Origin: Microbacterium atlanticum
Lineage (GTDB): Bacteria; Actinomycetota; Actinomycetes; Actinomycetales; Microbacteriaceae
NCBI RefSeq assembly: GCF_015277815.1
Contig: NZ_CP063813.1
Span: 62,001 to 126,000 of the forward strand
Length of the DNA: 64,000 nucleotides
Direction: 5' to 3'
In this document: in pieces, positions 26,138 through 35,464 of the stretch
How the letters are laid out: each line of letters begins with the position of its first letter
How positions within the stretch are numbered: the stretch's first letter is position 1
The notes under the pieces: generated by a model
Told to the model about the DNA's origin: nothing
What the model saw: only the letters and a program-made list of their open reading frames with translations
Database searches by the model: none
Made by a program: the position numbers and the translations under genes

Positions 26138-27054
26138 GCACCACGCCTCCGATCGCCATGGTCGAGCAGCCCATCGCCACCGCCGGCCTCGGCCGGGGCC
26201 GAAACCGCAGCTCGCGCACCACGAAGATCCGCGGCTACCGCGCCGGCTTCTGGGTGTATGCGGGGCTGGGCGTCGTCATCCTCTCGGCGGTGTTCCCGTA
26301 CTACTGGTCGTTCCTGATCGGATCGGGGGATGCCTCGACCATCAGTGATCCCGACATGTCGTGGATCCCCGGCGGCAACTTCCTCGCCAACGCGGCCTCC
26401 GTCGTGAACGACCCCGCCGTGAACTTCTGGCCCGCGCTGTGGAACTCGATCTACAGCTCGACGCTGATCGCGGCATCCGTCGTCGTCACCTCGACCCTCG
26501 CCGGCTGGGCGTTCGCAAAGCTGCGGTTCAAGGGCAGCAAGGGCCTGCTGGTGTTCGTGGTGGCCACGATGGCGGTGCCCACGCAGCTGGGCGTCGTGCC
26601 GCTGTACATCCTGTTCGCCGAGCTCGGCTGGACCGGCAGCGTCGGCGCGATCATCATCCCGGCCCTCACCAGCGCGTTCGGCGTGTTCTGGATGACCCAG
26701 TACCTGCAGCAGACCGTGCCCGACGAGCTGATCGAAGCGGCCCGCGTGGACGGCGCGACGATGCTCCGCACCTTCTGGACCATCGCCGTGCCGGCGGCGC
26801 GCCCCGCCGCGGCGATGCTGTTCCTGTTCACGTTCGTCGGTGCGTGGAACAACTTCTTCTGGCCGTTCATCGTCCTCGACCGGCGCGACCCGACGCTGCC
26901 CGTCGCGCTGTCGCTGCTGCAGTCGAACTACTTCGTGGACTACTCCGTCGTGCTCGCCGGCGTGCTGCTGGCGACGGTCCCGCTCCTGCTGCTGTTCGTC
27001 GTGGCCGGCAAGCAGCTCGTGAGCGGAATCATGGCCGGCGCCGTGAAGGGCTAG
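26134..27054 (+). CDS. cebG: Cellobiose ABC transporter permease 2
   Basis: A MalG-type permease of 306 aa, translationally coupled to cebF by an ATGA overlap. The EAA loop is EAARVDGATMLRTFWTIAVPAARPA. Six helices follow a 38-residue polar N-terminus (GRGRNRSSRTTKIRG). With cebE and cebF it makes a sugar importer that lacks its own ATPase gene here. Confidence 0.92.
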   Translation: MSTTPPIAMVEQPIATAGLGRGRNRSSRTTKIRGYRAGFWVYAGLGVVILSAVFPYYWSFLIGSGDASTISDPDMSWIPGGNFLANAASVVNDPAVNFWPALWNSIYSSTLIAASVVVTSTLAGWAFAKLRFKGSKGLLVFVVATMAVPTQLGVVPLYILFAELGWTGSVGAIIIPALTSAFGVFWMTQYLQQTVPDELIEAARVDGATMLRTFWTIAVPAARPAAAMLFLFTFVGAWNNFFWPFIVLDRRDPTLPVALSLLQSNYFVDYSVVLAGVLLATVPLLLLFVVAGKQLVSGIMAGAVKG

Positions 27055-27122
27055 GGCTTTCGCCCCGGCCTCGGCCTGCGACATCCTGACATCAACGCTT
27101 TGCGAGAGAGGACTCTCCCCTC

Positions 27123-28601
27123 ATGACGACCGCGATCCCGCGCGCCTTCCCGCCGGACTTCCTGTTCGGCGCCGCGACCGCCGCCTTCCAGATCGAGGGG
27201 GCCGCCCACCAGGACGGCCGCCGGGACTCGATCTGGGACGCCTTCTGCCGGGTGCCGGGCGCCGTCATCAACGGCGACAACGGCGATGTGGCGTGCGATC
27301 ACTACCACCGCTACCGCGATGACGTGGCGCTCATGAAGGACCTCGGGCTGCAGACGTACCGCTTCTCGACGTCGTGGTCACGCGTGCGCCCCGACGGGGG
27401 CCCGGTCAACGCGCAGGGCGTCGACTTCTACAAGCGCCTGGTCGACGAGCTGCTCGGCGCCGGCATCCTGCCGTGGCTGACGCTGTACCACTGGGACCTG
27501 CCGCAGGCCCTGCAGGACACGGGCGGCTGGGCGAACCGCGACACCGCCGACCTGTTCACCGAGTACGCGCTGACGATGCACGACGCGCTCGGCGACCGGG
27601 TGAACGTGTGGACGACACTCAATGAGCCGTGGTGCTCGTCGTTCCTCAGCTACACGGCGGGCCTGCACGCCCCCGGGCACTACAGCGTCGAGGAGGGCGT
27701 GCTCGCGGCGCACCACCTGCTGCTCGGTCACGGCCAGGCGGTGCGCGAACTGCGCGCCCGCGACGAGTCGCTGAACCTCGGCATCACGCTGAACCTCACC
27801 GTCGCCGACCCCGTGGACGCGGCCGATCCCGCCGACGTCGACGCCGCCCGCCGCATCGACGGCCAGTTCAACCGCTGGTTCCTCGACCCGATCTTCCGCG
27901 CGCAGTACCCGGCAGACATCGTCGAGGACTTCCGGAAGGTGGATGCCGCGGCCGTCGCCGCCTGGGAGGCCGCGGTCCGCCCGGGAGACCTCGAGGCCAT
28001 CGCGACGCCCATCGACACGCTCGGGGTGAACTACTACCACGGCGAGTACGTCGGCGGGCACGAGCCGGTGAACCCGCCCGTCGGCGGCGACGCGCCCACC
28101 GATCGTCCCGGGCGCTCGCCGTTCCCGTCGCATGAGGGCATCTTCTGGCACGAGCGCGGGCTTCCCCGCACGCCGATGCAGTGGGAGGTGCAGCCCGAGG
28201 GGCTCACCACGCTGCTGCGCCGCGTGTGGGACGAGTACGCCCAGCCCGCGGGCACGGTGCTCTACGTGACCGAGAACGGCGCGGCCTACGACGACGAGCT
28301 CGTCGTCGAGCACGGCGAGAAGCGGGTGCACGACGCCGACCGCGTCGAGTTCCTGCGCGGCCACCTCGACGCGATCCTCGATGCGGCCGAGGCCGGCGTC
28401 GACGTGCGCGGGTACTTCTACTGGTCGCTCCTGGACAACTTCGAGTGGGCGTGGGGCTACGAGAAGCGCTTCGGCATCGTGCGCGTCGACTACGACACCC
28501 AGGAGCGCACGCTGAAGGACAGCGCGCGCGAGTACCGCCGCATCATCGCCGCCCGTGCGCTCGCGCCGGGCAACGCCGAGGTCGCGTCCGTCCCGTCATG
28601 A
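27123..28601 (+). CDS. bglC: GH1 beta-glucosidase, 492 aa
   Basis: Cytoplasmic family 1 glycoside hydrolase that would hydrolyse imported cellobiose to glucose. The acid/base is Glu168 (TLNEPW) and the nucleophile Glu384 (VTENGA). FLFGAATAAFQIEGA at the N-terminus and NFEWAWGYEKRFGI near the C-terminus are family hallmarks. The leader has a small hairpin GAGAG-AGGA-CTCTC (27104-27117) with the AGGA ribosome site in its loop. Last structural gene of the ceb operon. Confidence 0.94.
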   Translation: MTTAIPRAFPPDFLFGAATAAFQIEGAAHQDGRRDSIWDAFCRVPGAVINGDNGDVACDHYHRYRDDVALMKDLGLQTYRFSTSWSRVRPDGGPVNAQGVDFYKRLVDELLGAGILPWLTLYHWDLPQALQDTGGWANRDTADLFTEYALTMHDALGDRVNVWTTLNEPWCSSFLSYTAGLHAPGHYSVEEGVLAAHHLLLGHGQAVRELRARDESLNLGITLNLTVADPVDAADPADVDAARRIDGQFNRWFLDPIFRAQYPADIVEDFRKVDAAAVAAWEAAVRPGDLEAIATPIDTLGVNYYHGEYVGGHEPVNPPVGGDAPTDRPGRSPFPSHEGIFWHERGLPRTPMQWEVQPEGLTTLLRRVWDEYAQPAGTVLYVTENGAAYDDELVVEHGEKRVHDADRVEFLRGHLDAILDAAEAGVDVRGYFYWSLLDNFEWAWGYEKRFGIVRVDYDTQERTLKDSAREYRRIIAARALAPGNAEVASVPS

Positions 28602-28670
28602 CGGGTGGGATGCCGCGTCGCCGCGTCGCCGTGGTCCACGGCGTGCCGTAGCATCCGGGGGGAGGGACAG

Positions 28671-29684
28671 ATGGGTACCGAGACGATGCGATCGGCGGTG
28701 ACGATCGAGGAGGTCGCCGCCGCGGCGGGCGTGTCGCGGTCGACGGTCTCGCGCGTGGTGAACGGTTCGACGGCGGTGAGCCCCGAGGCGCTGGAGTCGG
28801 TGCAGCGGGCGATCGCCGAGCTCAACTACGTCCCCAACCGCGCCGCGCGCTCCCTCGCCAGCCACAAGACGCACGCCGTCGCGCTCATCGTGCCCGAAGA
28901 CACCACCCGGTTCTTCGGCGACCCGTTCTTCGCTGCGATCGTGTCGGGCATCAACTCGCGGCTCAGCCGCTCGGACTACGTGCTCAACCTCTTCATCGCC
29001 AGCGACGACCCCGGCGACAAGACGACCAGCTACGTCCGCAGCGGCGCGGTGGACGGCGCGATCGTGGTGTCGCACCACACCAGCGACACCTTCATCGACC
29101 GCATCGCCAGCGTCGTGCCCGTCGTCTACGGCGGTCGGCCCGCGCGCGAGCGGGAGCGCGACTACTACGTCGACGTCGACAACGTCCGCGGCGCGTACGA
29201 CGCGACGGTGTACCTGATCGAGAACGGCCGCCGCCGCATCGCCACGATCACCGGTCCGCGCAACATGCCCGCCGGCGTGGACCGCGTGCAGGGGTATCGC
29301 GACGCGCTCGCCGCGTGGAGCCTCGACGAGGTCGCGGTCGAGGACGGCAACTTCACCGCCGACGGCGGGGCCGACGCGATGCGCCGGATCCTCGCCTCGG
29401 GCGCCGCGCCGGATGCCGTCTTCGTGGCCAGCGACCTCATGGCCCGGGGTGCGCTCACGGTGCTGGCGCAAGAGGGCCTCCGGGTGCCCGAGGACGTCGC
29501 GATCGTCGGGTTCGACGACTCCCCGGTGGCCACGTCGGTCACCCCGCAGCTGACGACGGTGCGCCAGCCCTCGTTCCAGCAGGGGGAGCGCATGGCGTCG
29601 GTGCTCATCGACCTCCTGGCGGGGAGGCATCCGCGGCACGTCACGATCCTCGAGACGGAGCTCGTGGTACGCGAGTCGGTCTGA
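28671..29684 (+). CDS. cebR: LacI-family repressor of the cellobiose operon (CebR-like), 337 aa
   Basis: HTH VTIEEVAAAAGVSRSTVSRVVNG and hinge AARSLASHKT, then a sugar-binding domain. ATG 28671 has GGAGG 6 bp upstream. A TAGCAT box (28649-28654) suggests its own promoter after bglC. The three CebR-type boxes at 23616-23685 are the expected targets, with cellobiose as expected inducer. It is convergent with the uracil-type permease across a repeat region. Confidence 0.9.
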   Translation: MGTETMRSAVTIEEVAAAAGVSRSTVSRVVNGSTAVSPEALESVQRAIAELNYVPNRAARSLASHKTHAVALIVPEDTTRFFGDPFFAAIVSGINSRLSRSDYVLNLFIASDDPGDKTTSYVRSGAVDGAIVVSHHTSDTFIDRIASVVPVVYGGRPARERERDYYVDVDNVRGAYDATVYLIENGRRRIATITGPRNMPAGVDRVQGYRDALAAWSLDEVAVEDGNFTADGGADAMRRILASGAAPDAVFVASDLMARGALTVLAQEGLRVPEDVAIVGFDDSPVATSVTPQLTTVRQPSFQQGERMASVLIDLLAGRHPRHVTILETELVVRESV

Positions 29685-29708
29685 GCCCCGCCCCGTCGGG
29701 CCGGCGAG

Positions 29709-29919
29709 CCCGTCGAGACCGGGGTTTGCCCGATGCCGCCGCGGCGGGGAGCGCCCGCCGAGACCGGGGGCTTACCGGATGCCGCCGCGGCGAGAGCGCC
29801 CGCCGAGACCGGGGGTTTCGGCCGAGACCTGGGGTGTCGTCCCCTGGCTCGGCCGGAACGCCCCGTTTCGGCGGCCCCGACGCCCCGGTTCGGCGGGCGC
29901 CGACGCCGCGTTTCGGCGC
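29709..29919. repeat. GC-rich intergenic repeats between convergent genes
   Basis: Two units of about 46 bp (from 29732 and 29778) share GATGCCGCCGCGGCG and GCGCCCGCCGAGACCGGGGG. They are followed by three shorter units (29858, 29880, 29903) with ACGCCCCGTTTCGGCGG-like cores spaced 22-23 bp. CCGAGACCGGGG and CCCCGGTTCGG are imperfect inverses, so the region can fold. No gene is seen between 29685 and 29963. Confidence 0.8.
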
Positions 29920-29963
29920 AACGCCGCCACCGCACCGGGGATGGCGGCGCCAGGGCACGCGGG

Positions 29964-31310
29964 TCAGCGGGCTGCGGCGTCCTGGGGATCGCCGCCGAGC
30001 TGCCCGACCGCCGGGATGGGACCGCCGTCGTCGGCGCCCGTCCGGCGCCAGCGGGCGATCGCGTTGCCCACGTGGTAGATCAGCAGCGCGGCCGCCGCGC
30101 CGAGCACGATCGCACCGAGCTGGAAATCGCCCCACTGCATCGTGAACCCCGCGATCGCGATGACGAGCGCGACGGCGCCGGTGTACTGGTTCACCGGGCG
30201 CGAGAAGTCCACGCGGTTGTCGACCCAGATCTTGATGCCGATGATGCCGATGAGCCCGTACAGCGCGGTCGTCACGCCGCCGAGCACACCGGCGGGGATC
30301 GAGTTGAACACCGCGCCGACCACCGGCGACAGCGAGAGCAGGATCGCGAAGGTGCCGGCGACCCAGTACGCCGCGGTGGAGTACACGCGGGTGGCGGCCA
30401 TCACGCCGATGTTCTCGCCGTACGTCGTCGTGCCCGAGCCGCCGAAGGTGCCGGCGAGCACGGTGGCCGCGCCGTCGGCGATGAGCGCGCGACCGGTGTA
30501 CTGGTTGACGGATGCCTCGGTCATGGTGGCGACGCCGCGCACATGGCCCACGTTCTCGGCGATGAGCACGAGCACGACCGGCAGGAACATCGCGATGACG
30601 CTCCACGTGCCCGGAGAGCCGAAGTCGGCGAGGTGGAACGTCGGGAGCCCGACCCACTGGCCTTCGGCGACGAGCTCGTTGACCGCCGTGAAGTCGACCT
30701 CGCCGCGCACCAGCGCCACGAGGTAGCCGACGATCACCCCGAGGAAGATCGAGATGCGGCCGAGGAACCCGCGGAACAGCACGCTGAACAGGATCACGGC
30801 GACGAGCGTGATCGTCGCCGTCAGGGGCGCCTGCTGGTAGCTGTCCCATGCCACCGGCGCGAGGTTGAACCCGATGAGCGCCACGATCGCACCGGCGACC
30901 ACCGGCGGCATCAGCTTCTCGATCCAGCGCAGACCCGCGAACTGCACCACGAACCCGACGAGGGCGAGGAGGACGCCCACCGCCACGATGCCGGCCAGGG
31001 CGGAGCCCATGCCCTGCGACGCCGTCGCGGCGGTCACCGGCGCGATGAACGCGAACGACGACCCGAGGTAGCTGGGGAGGCGGTTCTTCGTGATGAGCAG
31101 GAACAGCAGCGTCCCCAGGCCCGAGAAGAGCAGCGTCGTCGACACCGGGAAGCCGGTGAGCACCGGCACCAGGAACGTCGCGCCGAACATCGCGACGACG
31201 TGCTGCGCGCCGATCGCGACGGTGGCGGGCCAGTTCAGCCGCTCCTCGGGCTTGACCACGGTGCCGGGCTCGACGGTCCGGCCGTTGCCGTGCAGGGTCC
31301 ACAGAGGCAT
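29964..31310 (-). CDS. uraA: NCS2-family uracil permease, 448 aa
   Basis: A 14-helix nucleobase/ascorbate transporter of the UraA branch. VLIAENVGHVRGV carries the conserved substrate-site Glu, and SGTTTYGENIGVMAATRVYS is diagnostic of uracil-type members. ATG 31310 has GGAG 6 bp upstream. Uracil with proton symport is the best substrate guess; xanthine is less likely. Confidence 0.9.
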   Translation of the reverse strand: MPLWTLHGNGRTVEPGTVVKPEERLNWPATVAIGAQHVVAMFGATFLVPVLTGFPVSTTLLFSGLGTLLFLLITKNRLPSYLGSSFAFIAPVTAATASQGMGSALAGIVAVGVLLALVGFVVQFAGLRWIEKLMPPVVAGAIVALIGFNLAPVAWDSYQQAPLTATITLVAVILFSVLFRGFLGRISIFLGVIVGYLVALVRGEVDFTAVNELVAEGQWVGLPTFHLADFGSPGTWSVIAMFLPVVLVLIAENVGHVRGVATMTEASVNQYTGRALIADGAATVLAGTFGGSGTTTYGENIGVMAATRVYSTAAYWVAGTFAILLSLSPVVGAVFNSIPAGVLGGVTTALYGLIGIIGIKIWVDNRVDFSRPVNQYTGAVALVIAIAGFTMQWGDFQLGAIVLGAAAALLIYHVGNAIARWRRTGADDGGPIPAVGQLGGDPQDAAAR

Positions 31311-31443
31311 GCGCGCTCCTTGCTCGGGGTGAGGGTGCGTCCATCACCCTAGCGATCGGCGGGGGCCGAGTTGCCCCGGCCCCGCGGCATCCGAAAGGCT
31401 GGGGGCCCCGGTTCGCACCCGGGCCCTCGACGGACGGAGAGAC

Positions 31444-32340
31444 GTGACCGACCCCGCGATCCCCCCGACGCCCGCCCGAGCATCCGAACCCGCCCCCGCG
31501 CCCGGCGCAACGACCTCGGTACCCCGCACAACCTCCGACGCCACCCCGGCACCCGACACTTCCCCCGCCGCAGCCGGCCCCGCGCCCGACGCCGCGCTCG
31601 AGCTCATCGGGCTGCACAAGCGGTTCGGCGAGAAGGTCGCGGTCGCCGATCTGCACCTGCGCGTGCCGTCGGGGTCGTTCTACGGCCTCGTCGGGCCGAA
31701 CGGCGCCGGCAAGACGACGACGCTGTCGATGGCGACGGGCCTGCTGGCGCCGGATGCCGGGCGGGCGCTCGTCCACGGCGTGGACGTGTGGCGCGACCCG
31801 GTCGCGGCCAAGCGCATGCTCGGCAACCTCGCCGACGGCGTGAAGCTCTTCGACCGCCTGACCGGCGAGCAGCTCGTCACCTACAACGGGCTCCTGTTCG
31901 GCGTGCCGCGCGACGAGATCGCCGAGCGCACCGCCGACCTGCTCGCGCTGATGGACATGACGGATGCCGCGGGCACGATGGTCGTCGACTACTCGGCCGG
32001 CATGACCAAGAAGATCGCGCTCGCCTGCGCCTTGGTGCATGCGCCGCGCCTGCTGGTTCTCGACGAGCCGTTCGAGTCGGTGGATCCGGTGTCGGCGGCG
32101 AACATCCAGGACATCCTCACCGGCTACGTCGCCGGCGGTGGAAGCGTCATCATCTCCAGCCACTCGATGGATCTCGTGCAGCGCATGTGCGACCACGTGG
32201 CGATCGTCGCCGCCGGGCGGCTCCTCGTCGCGGGCAGCGTCGAGGAGGTGCGGGCCGGCCAGTCGCTGCAGGACCGCTTCGTCGAGCTCGTCGGCGGACG
32301 CCGCCACACGGAAGGGCCGGAATGGTTGCGACGCTCCTGA
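31444..32340 (+). CDS. ABC transporter ATP-binding protein, 298 aa
   Basis: Walker A GPNGAGKTTT near residue 86, a signature variant YSAGMTKKIAL, and Walker B LLVLDEPFE. The first 50 residues are a Pro/Ala-rich disordered extension not usual in the family. GTG 31444 has GGAG 5 bp upstream. It overlaps the permease gene by 19 bp, so the pair forms one exporter; substrate unknown. Confidence 0.93.
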   Translation: MTDPAIPPTPARASEPAPAPGATTSVPRTTSDATPAPDTSPAAAGPAPDAALELIGLHKRFGEKVAVADLHLRVPSGSFYGLVGPNGAGKTTTLSMATGLLAPDAGRALVHGVDVWRDPVAAKRMLGNLADGVKLFDRLTGEQLVTYNGLLFGVPRDEIAERTADLLALMDMTDAAGTMVVDYSAGMTKKIALACALVHAPRLLVLDEPFESVDPVSAANIQDILTGYVAGGGSVIISSHSMDLVQRMCDHVAIVAAGRLLVAGSVEEVRAGQSLQDRFVELVGGRRHTEGPEWLRRS

Positions 32341-33899
32341 GGCTGCGCTTCCGGGTGCTCGGCAATCAGCTCGCGCGAAGTCCCTGGCAGCTCGTCGGCT
32401 TCCTCCTCGGCGCACTCTACGGCCTGGGCGTGCTGGCGGCGATCACCGTCGGACTGGTGCTGCTCGGTTTCGCCGGCCTCGCGACGGCGTCGGTCGTCGT
32501 CGTGGGCGCGGGGTCGCTGGTGACCCTCGGCTGGGCGCTCGTCCCGCTCGTGGCGTTCGGCATCGACACGACGCTCGACCCCGACCGCCTGGTCGTCTTC
32601 CCCATGACGCTCCCGCGCATGATGGTCGCGCTCACGGTGGCAGCGGTGAGCGGCATCCCGGGCATCATCACGTCGCTGGCCGCGCTCGCGACGGTCGCGA
32701 CCTGGGTGCACTGGCCCGCCGCGATCGTGGCCTGGGCCGTGAGCACGCCGGTCGCCGTCCTCACGGCGGTCGTCGCGTCACGCACCGTCGCGACGCTCGC
32801 GGCCGGGCTGGGCAGCGGTCGGCGCTTCCGCGAGGTGGCGGGCATCCTGATCTTCATCCCGCTGATCCTCGCCGGGCCGATCATCGTCGGCGTCGCGAGC
32901 GGGTTCGCGGTGAACGCCGACACGCTCGTCGAGCTGATCCCCCTCCTGGGCTGGACTCCCGTCGCAGCGGCCTGGGCCGTCCCCGCTGCCGCCGCCGCGG
33001 GCGACCTCGCCGGGGCAGGCGTCCGGCTGCTGATCGCGGTGGCGACCCTGGGCGTGCTGTGGCTGCTGTGGCGCGCCGCGCTCGGCCGCTCGCTCTCCCG
33101 CCCGCGGCACACCTCGGCGGCCGCCGTGCGCCCGGGGTCGCTCGGATGGTTCGGCCGTGTGCCGACCGGTGCCGCCGGCGCGGTCTTCGCGCGATCGCTG
33201 ACGTACTGGACCCGCGACCCCCGCTACCTCCGCCAGCTGATCGGGGCGCCGCTCGTTCCGGTGCTGCTGTGGTTCTACGCGCGCGAGGGCGATCCGCTGG
33301 TGGCGCTGTCGTTCTCCGGCCCGATCATCGCGATCGTGATCGGGATCGTGGTGTACGCCGACATCTCGTACGACGGCACCGCGTACGGCACCGAGCTCGC
33401 CACCGGCGCTCCGGGGCGCGCGGACCGGCTCGGGCGCAGCCTCGGCGCCGCCGCCGTCTCCCTGCCGCTCGTGCTGCTGGCGGCGATCCTGCCCTTCGCG
33501 TTCTCGGGGGAGTGGAGCCTGTTCCCCGGCATCCTCGGCATGGCCGTCGGCATCCTCCTCACCTGCTACGGCGTCTGCGCGGTCACGTCGGCGTTCTTCG
33601 TCGTGCCGGTGGCGGCATCCGGCGACAACCCGTTCAAGCGGGTGCCCGGCACGACCTTCCTGCAGGGACTGGCGTTCTTCGGCATCTGGCTGGTCGCCGT
33701 CGCCCTGTCGGCGCCCGCGGGCATCATGGGCACCGTCGCGTTCTTCACCGGCGACGCCGTGCTGAGTGCGATCGCCTGCGCTGTCGGCATCGTGCTCGGC
33801 ACCGGGATCCTCATCGCCGGCATCCTCGTCGGCGGGTCGACGCTCGATCGCACCGGCCCGAGGCTGCTCGCGCGGCTGAAGGCGATGAAGAACGCGTGA
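32322..33899 (+). CDS. ABC exporter permease, 525 aa
   Basis: Hydrophobic throughout, with about 12 to 14 helices and a short basic linker (LGRSLSRPRHTS) in the middle, as in large ABC-2-like permeases. ATG 32322 lies inside the ATPase gene with GGAAGGG 6 bp upstream, implying coupled translation. The chain ends in a basic tail (RLLARLKAMKNA). Substrate unknown; actinobacterial relatives are usually annotated only as transporter or exporter. Confidence 0.88.
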   Translation: MVATLLRLRFRVLGNQLARSPWQLVGFLLGALYGLGVLAAITVGLVLLGFAGLATASVVVVGAGSLVTLGWALVPLVAFGIDTTLDPDRLVVFPMTLPRMMVALTVAAVSGIPGIITSLAALATVATWVHWPAAIVAWAVSTPVAVLTAVVASRTVATLAAGLGSGRRFREVAGILIFIPLILAGPIIVGVASGFAVNADTLVELIPLLGWTPVAAAWAVPAAAAAGDLAGAGVRLLIAVATLGVLWLLWRAALGRSLSRPRHTSAAAVRPGSLGWFGRVPTGAAGAVFARSLTYWTRDPRYLRQLIGAPLVPVLLWFYAREGDPLVALSFSGPIIAIVIGIVVYADISYDGTAYGTELATGAPGRADRLGRSLGAAAVSLPLVLLAAILPFAFSGEWSLFPGILGMAVGILLTCYGVCAVTSAFFVVPVAASGDNPFKRVPGTTFLQGLAFFGIWLVAVALSAPAGIMGTVAFFTGDAVLSAIACAVGIVLGTGILIAGILVGGSTLDRTGPRLLARLKAMKNA

Positions 33900-33975
33900 C
33901 GGACGGATGCCTCGGGCTCGGGCGTGCGCGGACGGCACACCTGACTCACCCCGTGATTCCCGGGTGGCGCCCAGG

Positions 33976-34965
33976 TCAGGCGGCGGTGAGGCGCTCCAGC
34001 AGCTCTCGGTAGCGGGCCGCGGTGCGCTCGACGATGTCGTCGGGGAGTGCCGGCGGCTCGCCCTCGCGCGGCGGCGCCCAGTTCGCGGCGAGCCAGTCGC
34101 GCACGATCTGCTTGTCGAAGCTCGCCATGCGCTCCTCCGGGGTGGTGCCCGAGGCCCAGGCCGCGGCATCCCAGTACCGCGACGAGTCGCTCGTGAGCAC
34201 CTCGTCGGCGAGGGTCAGCACGCCGTTGGCGTCGACGCCGAACTCGAACTTCGTGTCGGCGAGGATGAGGCCGTGCGCCTCGGCGGTGCGCGCGGCACGC
34301 GCGTAGATCTCGAGGGAGAGGTCGCGCAGTTCGGCCGCGCGCTCGGCGCCGACGAGCTCGACGGTGCGCGCGAACGAGATGTTCTCGTCGTGCTCGCCGA
34401 GCGGGGCCTTGTATGCGGGCGTGTAGATCGGCTCGGGCAGCCGGTCGCCGTTGGTCAGCCCCTCCGGCAGCGCGATGCCGCACACCGTGCCGCTCTCGCG
34501 GTACTCGGCCCAGCCGGATCCGGTGAGGTAGCCGCGCACGACGCATTCGACCGGCAGCATGTCGAGACCCTTCACGATCATGGAGCGCCCGATGACGGCA
34601 TCCGGAATCAGGCTCTGCAGGTCGTCGGGCGTGTTCGCCTCGCCGTCGCCGCCGAGCGTGAGCGTGTGCGAGGCGGCGAGATGGTTCGGGATGCCGCGCC
34701 CGCCGTCCGCGCCGGCGAGACGGTCGAACCACCACAGACTGAGGGTGGTGAGGAGCGTGCCCTTGCCGGGGATCCCGGGCGAGAGCACGTGGTCGAAGGC
34801 GCTGACCCGGTCGCTGGCGACGACGAGCATGCGCTCGGCGGGTGCGCCGGTCGCGTCGCCGCCGGCCGTCGCGGCGTCGTCGGGGACGTACAGGTCCCGC
34901 ACCTTCCCGGAGTAGACGTGGCGCCAGCCGGGCAGGTCGAGGGAGGTGGGGGTGGAGTCCGTCAC
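33976..34965 (-). CDS. purC: SAICAR synthetase, 329 aa
   Basis: Joins aspartate to CAIR in purine synthesis. Family motifs: YSGKVRDLY, VVASDRVSAFDHVL, PVECVVRGYLTGSGW, and LILADTKFEFGVD. The length is that of the longer PurC type. GTG 34965 lies 6 bp after GATAAT (minus strand, 34972-34977), a near-consensus -10 box, so the message is probably leaderless. Confidence 0.96.
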   Translation of the reverse strand: MTDSTPTSLDLPGWRHVYSGKVRDLYVPDDAATAGGDATGAPAERMLVVASDRVSAFDHVLSPGIPGKGTLLTTLSLWWFDRLAGADGGRGIPNHLAASHTLTLGGDGEANTPDDLQSLIPDAVIGRSMIVKGLDMLPVECVVRGYLTGSGWAEYRESGTVCGIALPEGLTNGDRLPEPIYTPAYKAPLGEHDENISFARTVELVGAERAAELRDLSLEIYARAARTAEAHGLILADTKFEFGVDANGVLTLADEVLTSDSSRYWDAAAWASGTTPEERMASFDKQIVRDWLAANWAPPREGEPPALPDDIVERTAARYRELLERLTAA

Positions 34966-35072
34966 CCGCCCATTATCCCGGAGGCCCGATCCGCGGCGTG
35001 CGGCGGCTAGACCCGCTGAGCGCGGTTGTCAAGAGCTTGGCCCGCGCCGCGCGCGAGCGAAGGATGGAGGAC

Positions 35073-35231
35073 ATGACCGGACTCGCAGTGACCCTGCTGA
35101 TCATCGGAATCGTCCTGCTGCTGCTGGGCGTCTTCGTCGAGGCGGTCCAGTTCCTGCTGTGGATCGGCCTGGTGATCGTCGTCATCGCGGTGATCGCGTG
35201 GCTGATGCGCTTCATACGTCGTCAGACCTGA
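35073..35231 (+). CDS. Small hydrophobic membrane protein, 52 aa
   Basis: Two tightly packed helices (VTLLIIGIVLLLLGVFV and LLWIGLVIVVIAVIAWL) and a basic end (RFIRRQT). It resembles DUF6131-like hydrophobic peptides of actinobacteria. ATG 35073 is chosen because AAGGA lies 8 bp upstream; ATG 35064 is three codons earlier. The second half closely resembles the protein at 48728-48892. Confidence 0.75.
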   Translation: MTGLAVTLLIIGIVLLLLGVFVEAVQFLLWIGLVIVVIAVIAWLMRFIRRQT

Positions 35232-35247
35232 GTCCCCCAGCTCAGGT
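35226..35247 (+). terminator. Terminator overlapping the stop codon of the small hydrophobic gene
   Basis: A 7-bp stem ACCTGAG/CTCAGGT with an 8-nt loop, followed by TCT, includes the TGA stop. The rest of the spacer to 35464 has CCGGACGCCGG repeats and a TAGCCT box near 35408. Confidence 0.6.
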
Positions 35248-35464
35248 TCTCCGGACGCCGGTCCGGATCGCACAGATCCCCGGCGTCATCCGGACGCCGG
35301 CTCGCCAGTCTCCCCAAGCTCGCGACGCCGGCGTCCGTCTGTCAAGCGGGAGGCGAGCCGCGCCTGTGAAGTGGCCGCGAGCCGCCCTCCCCCATCGTCG
35401 GCGGGCGTAGCCTGAGAGCGCGTCCTGGACCTCGACGCGGCGGCCTGCACGATGGTGCGGCCTG

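Noticed and set aside
31311..31443. Purine riboswitch for the permease or purine genes
   Set aside because: I found no guanine/adenine aptamer core here or upstream of purL, purS, purC, purD or purM, several of which appear leaderless.
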